Shown: positions 33,655-44,580 of the stretch, piece after piece | Layout of the letters: every line of letters begins with the position of its first letter | How positions within the stretch are numbered: the stretch's first letter is position 1 | DNA from: Amanita rubescens | Taxonomy: Eukaryota; Basidiomycota; Agaricomycetes; Agaricales; Amanitaceae | NCBI GenBank assembly: GCA_015039365.1 | Contig: WION01000018.1 | Location: 1-64,000 of the forward strand | Direction: 5' to 3' | DNA length: 64,000 nt | Notes under the pieces: model-generated | What the model saw: only the letters and a program-made list of their open reading frames with translations | Database searches by the model: none | Told to the model about the DNA's origin: nothing | Translations under genes and position numbers: made by a program

Positions 33655-34943
33655 TCGATGAGTCCAATATATTACGCAAAAGACAAGGTTAACTCGTGTA
33701 AGTAGTACCGGTGTCTTATTTGTATTAGGGGTGTGTGGTTGGGGTGCTCGGTACACATACGCATAAGGGCGTGTGAAGTACGTAGCATTATGAGTAACTA
33801 GAACGATATATATGATGTATCATCTAAGTATGAATGTGTGTATTTGTGGACAACGAAGAATAGGAGATCTACTTCGAATGCGATGGCTTGCGATTGGATG
33901 ATTGGGTGAGTATCGAGTCATCTGAGAATATCTATACTCACGGCTCCGGTGCTAAAGCGCTAAAGCATCAATGGAATGGAAGGAATCAGGGAGAAGCAAC
34001 CCCACGTGGTATACTTGGCCTTCCTTGCCGCGTACAGCTCCTAACCTAATTAGCACAGCACCCGGACTTTGTCGTCGTTTTCGGAATATCTGTCCGGTGC
34101 CATTGGAAGAGAACGGGGAAAAATTAATTGAAGCCTGACGCCGCAACTAGAATAAGTATATGCCCATCTCGTATACCCGGATCTTGGTATATTAGATCTG
34201 TTGAGAGAACATAAGCCCAATGGACCGTTTCAAGCTCGCACTATCATCCCATGCATCCACCAAACTCAAGTCTCTCTATCTCAATCAGGTCGCAATTTCC
34301 AATTACTAGAATGAAGACACCGACGCCACAAATGATCATGGTGGTCAGAAAGCTCAACTACGAATTGCAAATGAAACCGTGGGCGGGGCGGCGCTTTTGG
34401 GTCTCTAGCTTCAAGCTTCTTTATTCGAATTCTACGCCGCCACGCGCGCGTCCTGTGTCAGCCAGCGCTCCTGTACGAGCGATCAGAATTTCTCAATGCT
34501 GGACAGAGGGACCGTGAGAATGGTTGCATCATTCAAATATTCAAACGTTCATGATTGAATGCAATTGCAGTGCACCATGTCGCTTCTCTTTAAGATGTGT
34601 CTGAGGTGAACGAGGTCTTCGTTGTCTGTAACAGAGATCCAGAAGGGGACCCTCATTGTTTGATTGTTCTGGCTGACGAACTGGAGTTCGAGCGGGGATA
34701 CACAATGACGCCACCCCCCATTCCCATCGTTGGACATGACATGATGTGGGCCTATATTTACTTGCAAGGGAGTGAATTCTTGTATTGTAGATCAATGATC
34801 ATCGATCACGGGTCCATTGACGTATAGGCTTAACACCATGTTCAGAGTCTCAAACGAACAAGTTATACTCATAGTAGATGATAGAACCTCGATTGTCACT
34901 TGAGAAATGCACTATAAAACTATGGACATAAGCGAGGCGATTA
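33655..34943. other. intergenic, nothing recognised
   Basis: About 1.3 kb with small frames only; no domain or repeat I can support. Confidence 0.55.
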
Positions 34944-36256
34944 TTACTTGTGAGCGGGTGAATTGTCCAGGTGCTTCAGGAGGGACAGACGTGACACGGG
35001 GGTAAGCGACGTTCAATAGCATGCCATAGATGCCCGTACCTGATAATATGCGCCGCGATCTATAAAATGTCCTGTCACACTCACGACAGTACATATTGAC
35101 ATGCTCTGGAGAGTCGCGATAATGCTTTCAACAAAAAAAAGATTAATACGACAAATGGCACGAAATTGATTTGCTATTTACTTGCTGTAATGCGGTGTCA
35201 TTGACAAACACGCGTCCACATGGATGACAGAAAGGATGTATTTCTTTATTGTGCTAAGACTCGCAGTTAAAATTTGGTCATCAGTGAATGCAAGCCAGTA
35301 AATATTCACCTCTTCTAGCTCATTTTCATATTCATAGCCGAACTCGCACTCGTGACAAACGCAATCTTCGTGAGCAAATGAGTTGAGAAAATGCTTCAAA
35401 CCGAGCGAAGTCAGAATGATAAAAGGCCGATTCATGCAGCTTTTTATTCACCTCCTCTAACTCATCGTCATCGTCAAACCCCTCCTCACAGCGACTGCAA
35501 TAGGGATGCTCTTCTGAATCTTGAATATGCTGCCAATTAAGAGTGAGTCAACAGCAGGTTATTACGCAGAATACCAACCTCATTGAAATCATCTTCATTG
35601 TCAAAAATCATGTCGCATTTGTGACAATAACAATTTTCATGGGCACTCGCATTCTGGTAATGCTTTTGACGATGCATTTTACGGACGGTAAAAGGCAATA
35701 AGTGGCATACCTGACGCAACGATTCACCTGAGCCGAAAAATTTCTTGCATTGATGACAGTAGCGATGAGAGGGCGAAGCAATCATATGCTTTAAAGTTAT
35801 TGAGAATGCTCGCTGACTGCACCACGAGTAAGATCTCGCCTCACCTGTTCCTTGGCAATCTCGTTCACAAAAAGTCTACTGCACTTTCGGCAATAGGTGC
35901 TTCTATGAAAGCTTTGGTAATGCTTTCAGAAGAAAGTGATGAAAAACGTTGGGATTTATTGTGAAACATATTTACCTCTTCTCTCGCATCGCTATCTTCG
36001 AACCATTCATCACATGCATCGCATAAAGCATGAATAGCCCTTTGGTGCTGCGAGTGCATAGTCAATACCGATCAGAATGGGCACAAGATTATCATTGAAG
36101 ATGGTGCACCTGTTCCAATGCATCTGAATTCTTGAAATCTCTTGCACTTTCGCATAGGTCGCACTCGTATCGAGAATGTCCCGTTGAATTACAGTGAGAT
36201 TCGATGGCCTGACGAGTGCCAAAAGTCCTGTCGCAATCTGCGCATTCATAAGACAT
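34944..36256 (-). CDS. C2H2 zinc-finger protein built from repeated half-finger exons (ZF1)
   Basis: ATG at 36254-36256 opens MSYECADCDRTFGTRQAIE. The gene then runs as a string of small phase-0 exons of about 70-85 bases separated by introns of about 50 bases. Every internal exon starts with a His codon and ends in Gln or Glu just before GT. Examples: HQRAIHALCDACDEWFEDS, HYQSFHRSTYCRKCSRLFV, HMIASPSHRYCHQCKKFFG, HYQNASAHENCYCHKCD and HIQDSEEHPYCSRCEEGF. Each finger (C-x2-C ... H-x(4,5)-H) is therefore split between its Cys half and its His half. The last exon is HLDNSPAHK followed by TAA at 34944-34946. One extra base near 35052 disturbs the last full unit. DNA or RNA binding is likely from the fold; the target is unknown. 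Confidence 0.78.
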
Positions 36257-37153
36257 CACGGCAGTTGGACACTCGACAGATTATCTAGACACGGTCAAAA
36301 CTATGGCAATAGACGAAGTGAACTGGTGCTAGGCTTCGTGGCAGTTGTATTCAATTCAAGGGATGTCGGAAAATGCCGATTAATTATGACATAACCTAAT
36401 TACGGTTTGTCGGTTGTACATTCATGATTCCGAGTCATTGGCAAGTACTTACTTCTTCTGCCGATCGTTCTTTTCAAGTCTGAATACTCTATTGAGCGAA
36501 CCGGTATAAAGTCTTGTTGAAATCTTTGCTAATGAGCTCGGTGACGGTGTATTGAAGTCGTACCACACAGTGCACGTACGACCACGACAAATGCCGAGTG
36601 AGGACCGAGGTATGTCATTCGGCAAAATTTTGTGTTGCGGGATGTGTCATTCTGCATGGGAGGATTGCAAAGTTACTCTGAAGTACAATTGCGCATAGAT
36701 ATGTGTCAAATCGCAACGATCTCAGCTACGCCTGGGTTGAAAACAGTGCGGGGTCACAAGAGCGCGGAATCTGATACCGATTCATACCAATACTAATTCG
36801 ATACATCATACTCGCTGAACAGTATATCAATTCAATTCAATTAATGTACATTGGACATCTTGACAACAAAACATAGGTTCCAAACAGTATCGCCAACAAG
36901 AAGAATGGCTATTTCCGAGTATCCTTCGTCAACTGCGGATACCGGAACGCAGCAACTCGCTCATGGCTGGTCGCGTCGGAAGCCTGAAATACAGGTATCC
37001 TCCCGTCTGCCTGGCCAAGGCAAACGATAGGTGGCCCGCTTTTCAGTCTTCCTACGTCACCTATGAAGGAAACAATCGCGTGCGTGAGTACAAGGCAGAT
37101 GTGCGGGATAACACTGAGGAATAATAGAAGACTACATCACTCACCATGGCCAC
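36257..37153. other. intergenic between ZF1 and ZF2
   Basis: About 0.9 kb with no gene recognised. It contains a short CAATT tandem run near 36830-36842. Confidence 0.55.
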
Positions 37154-38030
37154 TCACAACGCCAGAGCGCGCGATAAACCAGCAGTCATCTTTGCAAATC
37201 GCCTTGCTACGTCTTCGATACCTGATAGTCCACACGACGCGCTTTCCAAATGTTGAACTAGTCCAGATACGAGTGCAAATTGTCGTTTACATCTCGGGCA
37301 CCTGAACTCGTTTTCATCATGCACAGGGGAGTTCAGATGGGCTTCGAGTGAATGCAAGGACAGGAACGCCTTGTTACAGAGATGACATCGATATTCTCTG
37401 CCGTTGAACGCGATTCGAAGTTGGGAGGCATGGTATGTAATAAGACGGGGTGGGGAAGCCACGATCGAGCCTTCGATAGCGGGACGAAGGGAAATGGCAG
37501 GGCACTATGTTAAGAGCTTGAACGGCGGCGGTGACGTGATGCCTGGTGATAGGAAGTTGGCTACAATTTCCTTCAATATGTTGCGCCAAACCGGATGACG
37601 TCTTAAAGTTTGAGGGGCACACAAAACAAGGTATAGATCTTGGTCTATGGACTTGTGACGCATTGTGCTATGCCAATTACATGAGGCCATGAGCAAAAAG
37701 CCTCGTTAAACACCTACCACGTTGAGAGCACTGGGAGTGGCAAATCCTTTGTTACAAATGGAGCAAGACTTGGAACGAGACCGACGCGCGAGTTGTTTGT
37801 GTGCAGGTGAATCCCGTACATGCTGTATAGAACATTGAAGTTGTCACCAGCCAAGACGAATGCAACTCAATGGCATACCTGATTTAAAGCATGTTCATCT
37901 CTGAACTCTTTATTACATTGATGGCACTGAACATTGGCGTATGAGAGACCCTATGACGCTTTGCGACGCCATGCGCAATGACCCCTTGGAGAGTCGCGAA
38001 TGTCCTAGTACAACTTTTGCATCCGTACAT
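37154..38030 (-). CDS. C2H2 zinc-finger protein (ZF2)
   Basis: ATG at 38028-38030 opens MYGCKSCTRTFATLQG. Units CHQCNKEFRDEHALNQ, HVRDSPAHKQ...CSICNKGFATPSALN and CFVCPSNFKTSSGLAQH are separated by short introns. A C-terminal exon carries CHLCNKAFLSLHSLEAHLN and CPRCKRQFALVSGLVQHLE, ending ALAL at 37154. The first introns again fall between the Cys pair and the His pair. The C-terminal pair AHLNSPVHD...FRCPRC is a form often seen in Agaricomycete zinc-finger proteins. Frame changes near 37955 (one base short) and near 37497 (one base extra) interrupt the reading. Probably nuclear nucleic-acid binding; role unknown. Confidence 0.7.
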
Positions 38031-38651
38031 TGCAGGAAGTTAAATCTGGGGTAGCAATCGCAAACAGGAACCAGGCTTAGGTGGTGATGGTGGTGAGAGA
38101 ACAATGCCCAGTCCCTTGTCAGTTGAACTGAATGCCCTTATATCGGAAAGATTTTCTGAATAGAACGCCCCCAAAATCCCATTAATTACCGGGTCGCCTA
38201 TTAAGGCCAAATTGGTCTGACACGTCCGCGCCGTGAGACTATGCTTACTGGTTACAGTACTTCCATGTTTGGGATCCGTTGGGATCCTGGCTTCAGAATT
38301 ATATATGATCACCATTCTGTGAACTTCGAGAACCGTGCGGCGTCCATTCAACTGCTACAGGCTCGCATATTTTCGTCAGGATCCAGAGTACGCATGTGAC
38401 TGTTTAAACAGTCTACTCACTGGTGCAGGGGGCTCACTGCATCTGAAATGCATTTCAACTTGAACGCGAATCAAACCGTACGCAAGGGCAACTCAATCAC
38501 AACAGGCCTCTTAGTTACGTACACGCGAGTTCCACACCTGTGCTCTGTTCACAACTTCATAGTGTTTCCAAACTGGTCTCCTGAGCCACCACCACATCAA
38601 GGTACCAGACCTGTAGGATACTAAGCTGTTAATCTACTGGCATGTCACATG
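38031..38651. other. intergenic, nothing recognised
   Basis: About 0.6 kb upstream of ZF2 and downstream of the Baeyer-Villiger-type gene; no supported feature. Confidence 0.5.
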
Positions 38652-40704
38652 TCATAACCCAGGAAAGATGTTTGTGACTTTTCCATCCCGTCCAGTTCGG
38701 TACCAAGAGGTACAGCTCACAAAGATGGACTTTTCCAGGCGTTTCTGTACCTTCGCATTGTATTCATCCGTCGGAGGCACCTTGACCTCTACAGACGTCG
38801 CTTTACCAGTCCAAAATTGGCTGAATGAGCTGTAATATGTAATCGGTCTTGGAACATATCAACAAGACGAGTTGGCGCTTTCATTAAGACTGTGATAGTT
38901 ACCTGCACCTCATGCGAATATACAATGGATGTATGTCCCCGTAGAAATATTTGGACCTACAAGTGCTGGGCTTAGCGGGCAAGATGCCAAATAATTCTCA
39001 ACTGAAACTTACCATCGAGCATAAAATAGTTTGGAAAACCAGGAATCGCTGTGCCGAGATATGCAGTTGGACCACCCGAAGCCCGGTAATACCCATCGAT
39101 AGTTTGGTTATTTCTTCCTTTGACCGCGATTGGGTAGTCGTCCTATGACCGGTTTGTCACGTAACCTCTATAACCCTTTTGTAAAGTCCTCACCGTCACG
39201 AAACCCGTTGCCACAATAATAACGTCAAAATTCAATTTCTCGCCTATCGCATCCAGTCAGCCTGTGTCCGGTATTTTTTTTTGTCAATTCACCATTCGAC
39301 GTGATAAGCCCATCCTCTGCAATCTCTTCGACAGCTCCCGAGAAGAGAGACACATTAGGTCGATGAAATGACGCGAGGTAATTGGTATCAAATAACATCC
39401 GCTTGCATCCCATCTCTGACGTCGATAATCAGAATAATGCAAAATAAAACATACGAAAGCATTACGAACGATGCTTTGGTATAATTTGGGCGTGATACTT
39501 CCTTGGTGCGGCAGAACGCATGCATAGGACAACTAACTATAAAGGACCTTCACCAAATACCATTTTATCGAGATTGAAAAACTTACCAATTGAAATAGGT
39601 AGCGAGTTTTCGCGTTGCTGAATACGAGGAAGTATAATAATTCGCTCAACAAAAATTGACAAAACCGTGTCAACAGCAATAGTCCGGGAACATTGCCATT
39701 CAACCAAAGTGTAAAGGTAGAATAATTGCGGCGCATCTGCAATAAACTCTAGATTTTTCGAGTAACGCATTGAATGGAATCTGTACTCACCGACGGCAAA
39801 ATCCATGATGGTGTGCGAACAAAGTTAGTCACTTGCACCGAAGGATCTTCCGAAATACGTGGAACGATCTGGACGCTGCCAACGAGGTCATCAAGTGCCC
39901 TCTGACAACGACAGGGCAAATCCCTACGCTGTAGGACCGCTTCCGATTACTGCTACCCTTTTTCCTTTCAGTTCCACGTCATGCCTCCACCGTGCCGAAT
40001 GGAACATCGCTCCTTTGAATTTCGATGTTCCTAGCACATCTGGCCAGAGAGGGATGTTAAGAACACCGATGGACGATATGACGATGTGCGCACCCGTGAA
40101 CACCCTAGCGCCTGTGTTAACGTTCTCGACTACGATGTGGTATTGTTGAAAGCCATCGTCCCATTCGGCACCAATAACTTTGCTGTTAAACTCTATGTTC
40201 TGGAGAAGGTCATACTTCTCTGTCAGCTCTTGCCAATAGGCAAGGATCTCGGGCTGATAACCATGTGTGCTTTTCCAATTACGGAGGTCAGAGGATAGGG
40301 AATAAAAGTGCATCATGACGTCGGAAGAACACCCCTTGAAATACATTCAATGAGCCCCGAAAGTTCTTTATCGTAAATGCATACGCCACCGGATAAGTAT
40401 TTGCCTAACGTTATATATATGAGCCACCGGCCCATAAATGAAGTAGTAAAAGTACCCACGCGCCAAGTCCCCCCGATTCCTGCCGCGCTTTCATAAATCT
40501 CGTGTGCGCGTCAGGCGCGTCGAGCGAATATGTAGCGCAAGTTCTGCACATACCACAAAATTCTTGTGACCCAGTTTGCGCTTTAACGCGATTGCAAATG
40601 CCAGCCCTCCGCAGCTGAAAAGACGCGTCATAGCCCTTTGAAAAGAGTAGAATTAAAACATACCCGGCGCCTATAACAACAATTTTCGGCGTTGACGCTG
40701 CCAT
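38652..40704 (-). CDS. flavin monooxygenase, Baeyer-Villiger type
   Basis: Different from the FMO array: no NTF2-like domain. It opens MAASTPKIVVIGAG at ATG 40702-40704, with the FAD-binding GAGCGGLAFAIAL completed across an intron. IYESAAGIGGTWR and NTYP follow, then the Baeyer-Villiger fingerprint FKGAMFHSARW (FxGxxxHxxxW), the NADPH-binding GSGPTA across an intron, TNFVRTPSWILPS and VIIVATGF. The C-terminus has GGPTAYLGTAIPGFPNYFMLDG and SWYRTGRDGKVTNIFPG, with the stop at 38652-38654. At least ten short introns. Two extra bases are visible near the 3' end (about 38937 in a run of four C on the plus strand, and about 38810), and one frame change is likely after NTYP. Such enzymes turn ketones into esters or lactones; the substrate is not predictable. 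Confidence 0.78.
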
Positions 40705-41231
40705 CGCGGGGGAGGCTGGGTGGCGTTGGTCGTATACTTACTACTTATACTTGGTGGATAAATGAAGGCGAATCTGATCATGCTCACGTGGTACTACACC
40801 CATCAGATTCAGTGCATCAGCTCTGAGCTAGTTGTCGCGCGTCACGATGACTGAAGTCAAATTTTAAAAGATCGGCTTTAGAATCCGGAATTTGACCACT
40901 AGTCCATAATGATATGTTACATACACGACGGTAGTAGAATACAATCCGAGATACCGGTACCTGGAACAGTGCTCGTACGAGCAAAGCAACGAATTCGAAA
41001 TGTAGGGGATAATAGCATGGTGCATATAATGGCATATGCTCCGCAAATTCGGTTACCTCAAATCGATCTGCCGATTATGCGCTGCACAGATTGCCTCACA
41101 TCGACGGATCAGATCGAGCAAAGAACGTTTGGGGAGCAACCGCGTCAATGACATCACCTTCGAGGTGCATTGGACCCAAAGAAAAAAAACTGGCCGCGGA
41201 TTCTTATTGAATGGTACAGGAATCTGCACGA
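40705..41231. other. intergenic, nothing recognised
   Basis: Spacer upstream of the Baeyer-Villiger-type gene; no supported feature. Confidence 0.5.
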
Positions 41232-42126
41232 TTAGATGATGACGTCCGGTTGCGCTATCAATGAAGCCGCATTATCTGAGAAACTAAATAGGAAATCCAA
41301 GGACTGAGCATGTACCTGCTTTGAAGTAAGCGTTTCTTGTGAACCTCTATCGCATTGCAGGCAGAGTGAACGCGCAGCCGTTGTCCTCATAACTTTCTGG
41401 CCTGTCAGAAATTGTCGAACCTTTGCAGCCAGGCATTTTAACTGCTTCCAGGCCGCTCTGTCTGGAAAAGCTCTACTGCACTCGGGGCATGGCGAATGCG
41501 CTGAAGAGGTTCGCAGGTGCTTGATAAACGAAAGTATTAAGTAAACTGAAGATTTCTCTCATTGAACTTCTTACCTGCTGCAAAGCGGTCTCATCGGGAA
41601 ACAGCTTATTACATTGATGACAAAACGGATGGGCAGGTGAGTTCCTCAGGTGCTAATAACGAGATAGTCAACAAGGGGATGTCATGAAAAGAGGGAGCCC
41701 AAACCTGTTTCAAAGCACGGTCATCCGAAAATGCTCTATCACACTGTTTACAAAATGCGTGCGAAGGAGAGTTTCGCAAATGCTTCGAATGGAATATGAA
41801 CAACAGAAGGATTGATAAAATATTTTGAGCTTACTTGTTTCAAGGCGACTTCATCCTGGAACACCCTATCGCACTGTTGACAGAACGCATGTGCAGAGGA
41901 CGATCGATAATGCTGGAAAGCGAGCCATGGGAAATAGAATGAGCATCAATGGTAATCGAATGGATGCACATCTGAAGAACCGTACCTGATCCAGCGCACA
42001 TTCGTCCTTGAAAATTCTACTGCACAGGCGACATTCGTTCATCGAATGCCGCTTGACCTTGCAGTGCGATTCGAGGTATTGGCTAGTGCTGAAGGTCTTG
42101 TCGCAAGTCGCACATTCGTAGGCCAT
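41232..42126 (-). CDS. C2H2 zinc-finger protein with half-finger exons (ZF3)
   Basis: Close relative of ZF1. ATG at 42124-42126 opens MAYECATCDKTFSTSQYLE. Phase-0 exons follow: HYRSSSAHAFCQQCDRVF, HLRNSPSHAFCKQCDRAF, HLRNSPAHPFCHQCNKLF and HLRTSSAHSPCPECSRAF, each ending with Gln before GT. The last unit (CLQCDRGSQETLTSKQ) has lost the core Phe and may be degenerate. It runs into a GTACAT donor at 41316, after which the 3' end is uncertain; I propose the TAA at 41232-41234. The units HLRNSP...H are so alike that recent exon duplication is likely. Unlike ZF1, no clear one-base break was seen in the repeated exons. Confidence 0.75.
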
Positions 42127-43069
42127 TTTTTCCTCTTTTGTCCCAAAGGCGCTTCACCAGGAAATCGACAGGGAGAAGGACAACTGAGAAGAGCGTCAGA
42201 AAACAAATTTGGGGGGACGTGACTTAATCGTAAACGGATCGCTCTGCTTTTATTCTTAGTTTCGGATAATCCTCGAACGCCCGGGACGGCAGGGCTTCAG
42301 ACGGTCCAGACGTTTACCCTCTTCGATGATGCTATGGTTGCCTGGAGATCTATGGCGTTACGCCATAATGTGACTCACGGACAAGGTTCGAAATTATGTG
42401 ATATACAGCCCTAAGGTTCGGTACTCGGCGTTGAGATGGAAAGGCCAGGTGCCAGGGAAGAAGAAACGTCGCGGCGTGGCAAAATGAGGTCCAATATACG
42501 GCTGCTCTCAAACGTAATCTAAGATACGGCCTCACTAAATGCTGCAACGCCTAGACGCAGAGGATGGTCTTCAGCCCTTACCGCGAGTGCAAGGCCATCC
42601 AAGAGTTAAGCGATAAGACAGGGATCCAGAAGACAGATACGTACGTTGTAAAAGCATGCAGCTGATCGGTTGCTACCTAGTTGGGTACACGAGGCAAGAT
42701 GAAACAACCATAACGAAACACGAGTTTGGGCTGCCGTGAATCATGAACCGATATTCCGGTTCCGCTGTCGAAAGAGCATCGAGCTTCCGCATCCTACCGC
42801 CTGACAAGTGCCGCTCTAGCGCCCTCGACGCCGTACTGATCTCATGAAAAAAAATTTTAGTGCGCTCCGTTGGCAATAATCCTATACTGTATATGTAGCC
42901 TCATATATTTGGTGGGTCCTTACACGAAGGAACTGAGATAATCCTATAGTAAGGTCGTATTTCGGGCTAGCGGAGTTGATACCCCTACTAATGCGCATAA
43001 GCTTCGTGATTGTAAAACGCAAGGGGGAAATGCGGATCACGTACACAGGCACTTTTCACCCGCTAACGC
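42127..43069. other. intergenic, nothing recognised
   Basis: About 0.9 kb between the ZF3 start and the MBIP-like 3' end; no gene signal. Confidence 0.5.
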
Positions 43070-44506
43070 TCAACTCCCACTTTTCCCCGCACCACCCGCT
43101 AGATCGTTCATAGCTTGGTACACTTCTAGCTGTTCCATTACCGCCTTTTGCAGGCTAGAAGTTGTGCCTCTTTTCTTTTGTCCTCCTGTTCCTGTTGGTG
43201 GTCCTTCTGTACCTTCAATGCGGGTGCCCAACGCCGGAATAGGCGTCTGGCGCGCCGATCCACTTCCACTCGGTCCGGCGATGGCAGAAGCTGTACTACT
43301 GCTTGTGACAGGCTCTCATGTGAGGAGGAACGATGATTGGTGTGGAGCGTGGAGGAGGAGGCCACTAACGTCATGTTCATTATTCATTATTCATTAGCCA
43401 AAATGATGAACAGGAAAAGAGAGTAACGTACACCTCGATTGGGCTGGTTGAAATGAAGAGCTGCCCATGGCGGGTAATCTTTCTCCAGCTGTACCAAGTG
43501 GTCTTCTAAGAACTTGAGACGGTCCAGAAACAATTTCGGTGGTGATGGAACTGCGTGCGTTCATCATAGGTAAAGTGGTGAAAATCAACCAATAGCACGA
43601 ACCATATCGGACTGCGAGGTGTTTCTCGATATTCACCAGCCGGTCATCGAGACCGGGGTACCTTGCGGGTGTCAATAACATCGCTAGGCCCTCTTCTGTA
43701 TCGGCAGAGGAAGTAACAGCAGATTTGGCCTTTTCGCGCGACTGGTCAGGTTCTTTGGCTTCAGATGCCTTCATCGTCCTCTTTAACGGGCCATCTTCGT
43801 TCTTGGCAATATCGTACTTCATCTGCACCTCGCGGTCTATCGTTTTCATATCCGTACGTGCACACGACACCCACGAAGATGTATCCACGTCTGGCGATGC
43901 AGATGTCATAGAAGCCCGTATTTCGTCCAGGCTGTGGAGGAATTCGGCACGATTTGACGCATTGTTACGCGCCCTGTTGCGCTGCGATGAACTGGGAGAT
44001 GGTTTTGTTTATCTGAAATTAGAGAAGTATCAGCATCAATTCCCCGAAAAAAGCAAGACATGTCGAAGGATGCAGTAATGAATAAGACTGAGAAACTCAC
44101 TGACGTTTGAGACTGGGGTTTTGCGCCTGAAGCTAAGCGCACGTAGGCGAGTTTCCGTTGATCGAGTTCAGAATCTACGTCCATTCTATCATCTTGTTCC
44201 TGTGGTCGTTCCTTTACACTATTGATGTTCAATGACTGTAGGTCAGAACGAATCTATAACCTGAGCACGCATTAAAAAAAGGACACGCACCGCAAGATTC
44301 CTAACAAACGTCGCCATTGCGGCAGGTATTCTTTCCTTCTCCCAGTCCGGATTCAGAACGAGCATATCGCTCTCGAATCCTCTTAGTGCCTGCGTTAACC
44401 CCATGTCAATGAAAAATTGCTTTAATGCTTCATCCCAGTATTTGAATTTCACGAATGCGGGTTTATCCTGTGTTTGTTCTTGAGATTGGGCCCGTTGCTG
44501 CTGCAT
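43070..44506 (-). CDS. MBIP-like protein (MAP3K12-binding inhibitory protein family)
   Basis: First in-frame ATG at 44504-44506 (MQQQRAQSQEQTQDKP), followed by FVKFKYWDEALKQFF. A middle exon reads GLDDRLVNIEKHLAVRY. After an intron come PSPPKLFLDRLKFLEDHL, then EKDYPPWAALHFNQPNRG and, across another intron, WPPPPRSTPIIVPPHMRA. The block of leucine-rich coiled segments followed by YPPWAALHFNQP...WPPPPR is the conserved core of MBIP-like proteins; in animals MBIP is a subunit of the ATAC acetyltransferase complex. A Ser/Gly-rich tail ends at the TGA at 43070-43072. An extra base near 43308 shifts the frame just after MRA. A retroelement sits 31 bases upstream of the start codon. Confidence 0.65.
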
Positions 44507-44524
44507 TTGCAGTCGCGCCGCGGT

Positions 44525-44537
44525 GATGGTGGTAGTA
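44525..44537 (+). repeat. 5' target-site duplication
   Basis: GATGGTGGTAGTA, identical to 46383..46395 and directly flanking the retroelement. Confidence 0.85.
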
Positions 44538-44580
44538 CATCGCATCTTGATCTGATACCACCACCTTCTTCTTTTGGAAC

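Noticed and set aside
39855..39940. Stop codons after GSGPTA in the Baeyer-Villiger-type gene
   Set aside because: They lie inside an intron beginning GTAGGG and ending TTGGCAG; the frame resumes with VQIVPRIS.
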